NCBI GenBank assembly: GCA_009788055.1
Contig: WQSG01000029.1
Location: 107-37,153, forward strand
Source: Defluviitaleaceae bacterium
GTDB taxonomy: Bacteria; Bacillota; Clostridia; Lachnospirales; WQUN01
Length of the DNA stretch: 37,047 nt
Direction: 5' to 3'
Shown one piece after another: positions 36,024-37,047 of this stretch (position 1 is its first letter; every line of letters starts with the position of its first letter). Below the pieces are notes generated by a model. It searched no databases. It was not told the origin of the DNA and saw only the letters and a list, made by a program, of their open reading frames with translations. The translations under genes and the position numbers were made by a program.

Positions 36024-37047
36024 GTGAACAAACGCATTTTTGTAATAGCGGGGCCGACGGCAAGCGGAAAAACGGCGGTTGCGGTTGAACTTGCGAAAAA
36101 AGTAAACGGCGAAGTTATTTCTGCGGATTCCATGCAGGTTTACAAGGGCATGGACATCGGGACGGCGAAGCCTACGAAAGAAGAAATGGCGGGTATTCCG
36201 CATCACTTGCTGAATGTGGTTGAACCGTCGGAAAATTTTTCTGCCGCAGAATTTCAGCGGCTTGCGTCAGACGCAATTGACGATATTTTTTCTCGTGGAA
36301 AGACCCCGATTATAGCGGGCGGAACAGGTTTTTATATCAACGCGGTGCTTTACGGAACGGAATTTTCTTCCGAAAGCAACGAGCGCGAAAACGAATTGCG
36401 CGAAATTTTTGCGTCGCAAGCGCGAGAAAAAGGCGCGGAATTTTTACACGCGCAACTGCAAAAAAAAGACCCCGTATATGCCGCCACGCTTCACCCGAAC
36501 AATATAAAGCGCGTTGCCCGCGCCCTTGCGTACTGCGAGATAAGTGGGCAACTTTTTTCCGAACACAATGCCGCGCAAAAGGAAAAGCACACCGCCGCCC
36601 TTTTCGACGCGGCTTTTTTCGTGCTGTCCATGCCCCGCGAAATTCTTTATGCGCGAATAAACGACCGCGTTGTTTCAATGTTCGACAGCGGTCTTGAGGG
36701 CGAGGTGCGAAATTTGCTTGAAAAAGGCTATCACAAAGGGCTTGCGGCAATGCTTGGAATAGGCTATAAAGAAACGGTGCAATTAATCCACGGCGAACTT
36801 TCGCAAAGCGAAACAATCGCCCAAATACAACAATCCACTCGCAACTACGCAAAACGCCAAGAAACTTGGTTTCGCAATCAAACAAAAAGTGCGCAAATTT
36901 TACACGCACAAGGCAAAACAGCAACAGAATTGGCTGAAGAAATTATTAGACCTGTCCTGCAACCGGGCGTTGCCGAATTTGCGCGGCAAAATTTTGCAAG
37001 ACAAGGAGGTAGCGACGACGCGAACGTGGAGCGTTCGCTAGGAGCAA
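36024..37047 (+). CDS. miaA: tRNA dimethylallyltransferase, extends past the window
   Basis: At least 341 residues. The start is GTG at 36024 with GGGTGA 5 bases upstream, and no stop is reached by the window edge. MiaA transfers a dimethylallyl group to A37 of tRNAs reading UNN codons. Seen: the P-loop IAGPTASGKTAVA (GPTASGKT 10-17), ISADSMQVYKGMDIGTAKPT, IPHHLLNVVEP, IIAGGTGFYINAVLYG, HPNNIKRVARALAYCEISG and AMLGIGYKE, with the C-terminal RNYAKRQETWFR. All catalytic and tRNA-binding features are intact. After RPVLQ (about residue 314) the family normally ends, but the frame continues with FARQNFARQGGSDDANVER and beyond. That tail is encoded by hairpin-containing sequence and looks like an inserted repeat. 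Confidence 0.92.
   Translation, partial: MNKRIFVIAGPTASGKTAVAVELAKKVNGEVISADSMQVYKGMDIGTAKPTKEEMAGIPHHLLNVVEPSENFSAAEFQRLASDAIDDIFSRGKTPIIAGGTGFYINAVLYGTEFSSESNERENELREIFASQAREKGAEFLHAQLQKKDPVYAATLHPNNIKRVARALAYCEISGQLFSEHNAAQKEKHTAALFDAAFFVLSMPREILYARINDRVVSMFDSGLEGEVRNLLEKGYHKGLAAMLGIGYKETVQLIHGELSQSETIAQIQQSTRNYAKRQETWFRNQTKSAQILHAQGKTATELAEEIIRPVLQPGVAEFARQNFARQGGSDDANVERSLGA
36985..37035. repeat. Hairpin-bearing sequence extending the miaA reading frame
   Basis: GCGAACG (37018-37024) pairs with CGTTCGC (37030-37036) around TGGAG, and CAAGGAGGTAGCGAC precedes it. It lies in frame beyond the normal end of MiaA and runs to the window edge. It resembles a repeat insertion, but no second copy is in the window. 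Confidence 0.35.

Noticed and set aside
36337..36924. 195-codon minus-strand frame opposite miaA
   Set aside because: The plus strand encodes a complete set of MiaA motifs, and the antisense translation is Arg/Phe-rich without family features.

Overview
The window looks like the chromosome of an anaerobic, Gram-positive Clostridia-type Firmicute. The clearest signs are a SCIFF peptide with its radical-SAM maturase, a NifS/NifU-type Fe-S pair, a BadF/HgdB-type (2-hydroxyacyl-CoA dehydratase-like) protein, a class B sortase, a YibE/F membrane protein and the nrnA-truB-ribF neighbourhood. No rRNA gene, complete tRNA gene or CRISPR array is visible.

Layout. 1-1.2 kb is a scar: the 3' part of an M48 peptidase, a piece of serine recombinase and the C-terminal part of a dynamin-like GTPase, followed by a hairpin terminator. 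1.3-5.2 kb holds a truncated peptidoglycan-binding repeat protein, a membrane glycosyltransferase-like protein fused to a methyltransferase, and lysA. 5.3-8.2 kb (minus strand) is an NrnA-TruB fusion gene overlapping ribF. 8.4-10.5 kb holds an HgdB-like protein and the end of an eroded integrative element (replication ATPase, tyrosine recombinase, tRNA-3'-end-like att site). 10.6-15.7 kb (plus strand) runs lipoprotein cyclophilin, cysteine desulfurase, NifU scaffold and a Lhr-like helicase. 15.7-20.8 kb (minus strand) has yebC, a methyltransferase, the SCIFF maturase and SCIFF precursor, a DHH phosphoesterase and an Ig/TPR membrane protein. 21-25.1 kb has an overlapping ATPase/TPR gene pair and murA. 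25.3-35 kb is a cell-surface locus: a 2187-residue secreted PHP-phosphodiester glycosidase-GLUG protein and a smaller protein with a sortase-like C-terminal signal, divergent from yibE/F and a class B sortase gene. 35.1-37 kb holds a frameshifted Rpn-like nuclease and miaA, which runs off the window.

The most unusual signal is a family of palindromic elements (six copies or half-copies, 5.2-17.4 kb). Each arm carries two hairpins whose stems differ between copies with compensating changes on both sides. One arm sits in frame inside ribF, and others encode the last residues of ribF and of the SCIFF maturase. A different inverted-repeat, MITE-like element at 20.84-21.00 kb supplies the stop codon of the TPR gene. 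Two genes (8438 and 16501-17190) lack a conventional start where family sequence and the ribosome binding site place it, and an ATA codon sits there in both. An 11-base G tract lies between the giant surface protein gene and yibE/F and could be phase variable.

All functional calls come from reading the translated sequence and remembered family features. No database search was run.
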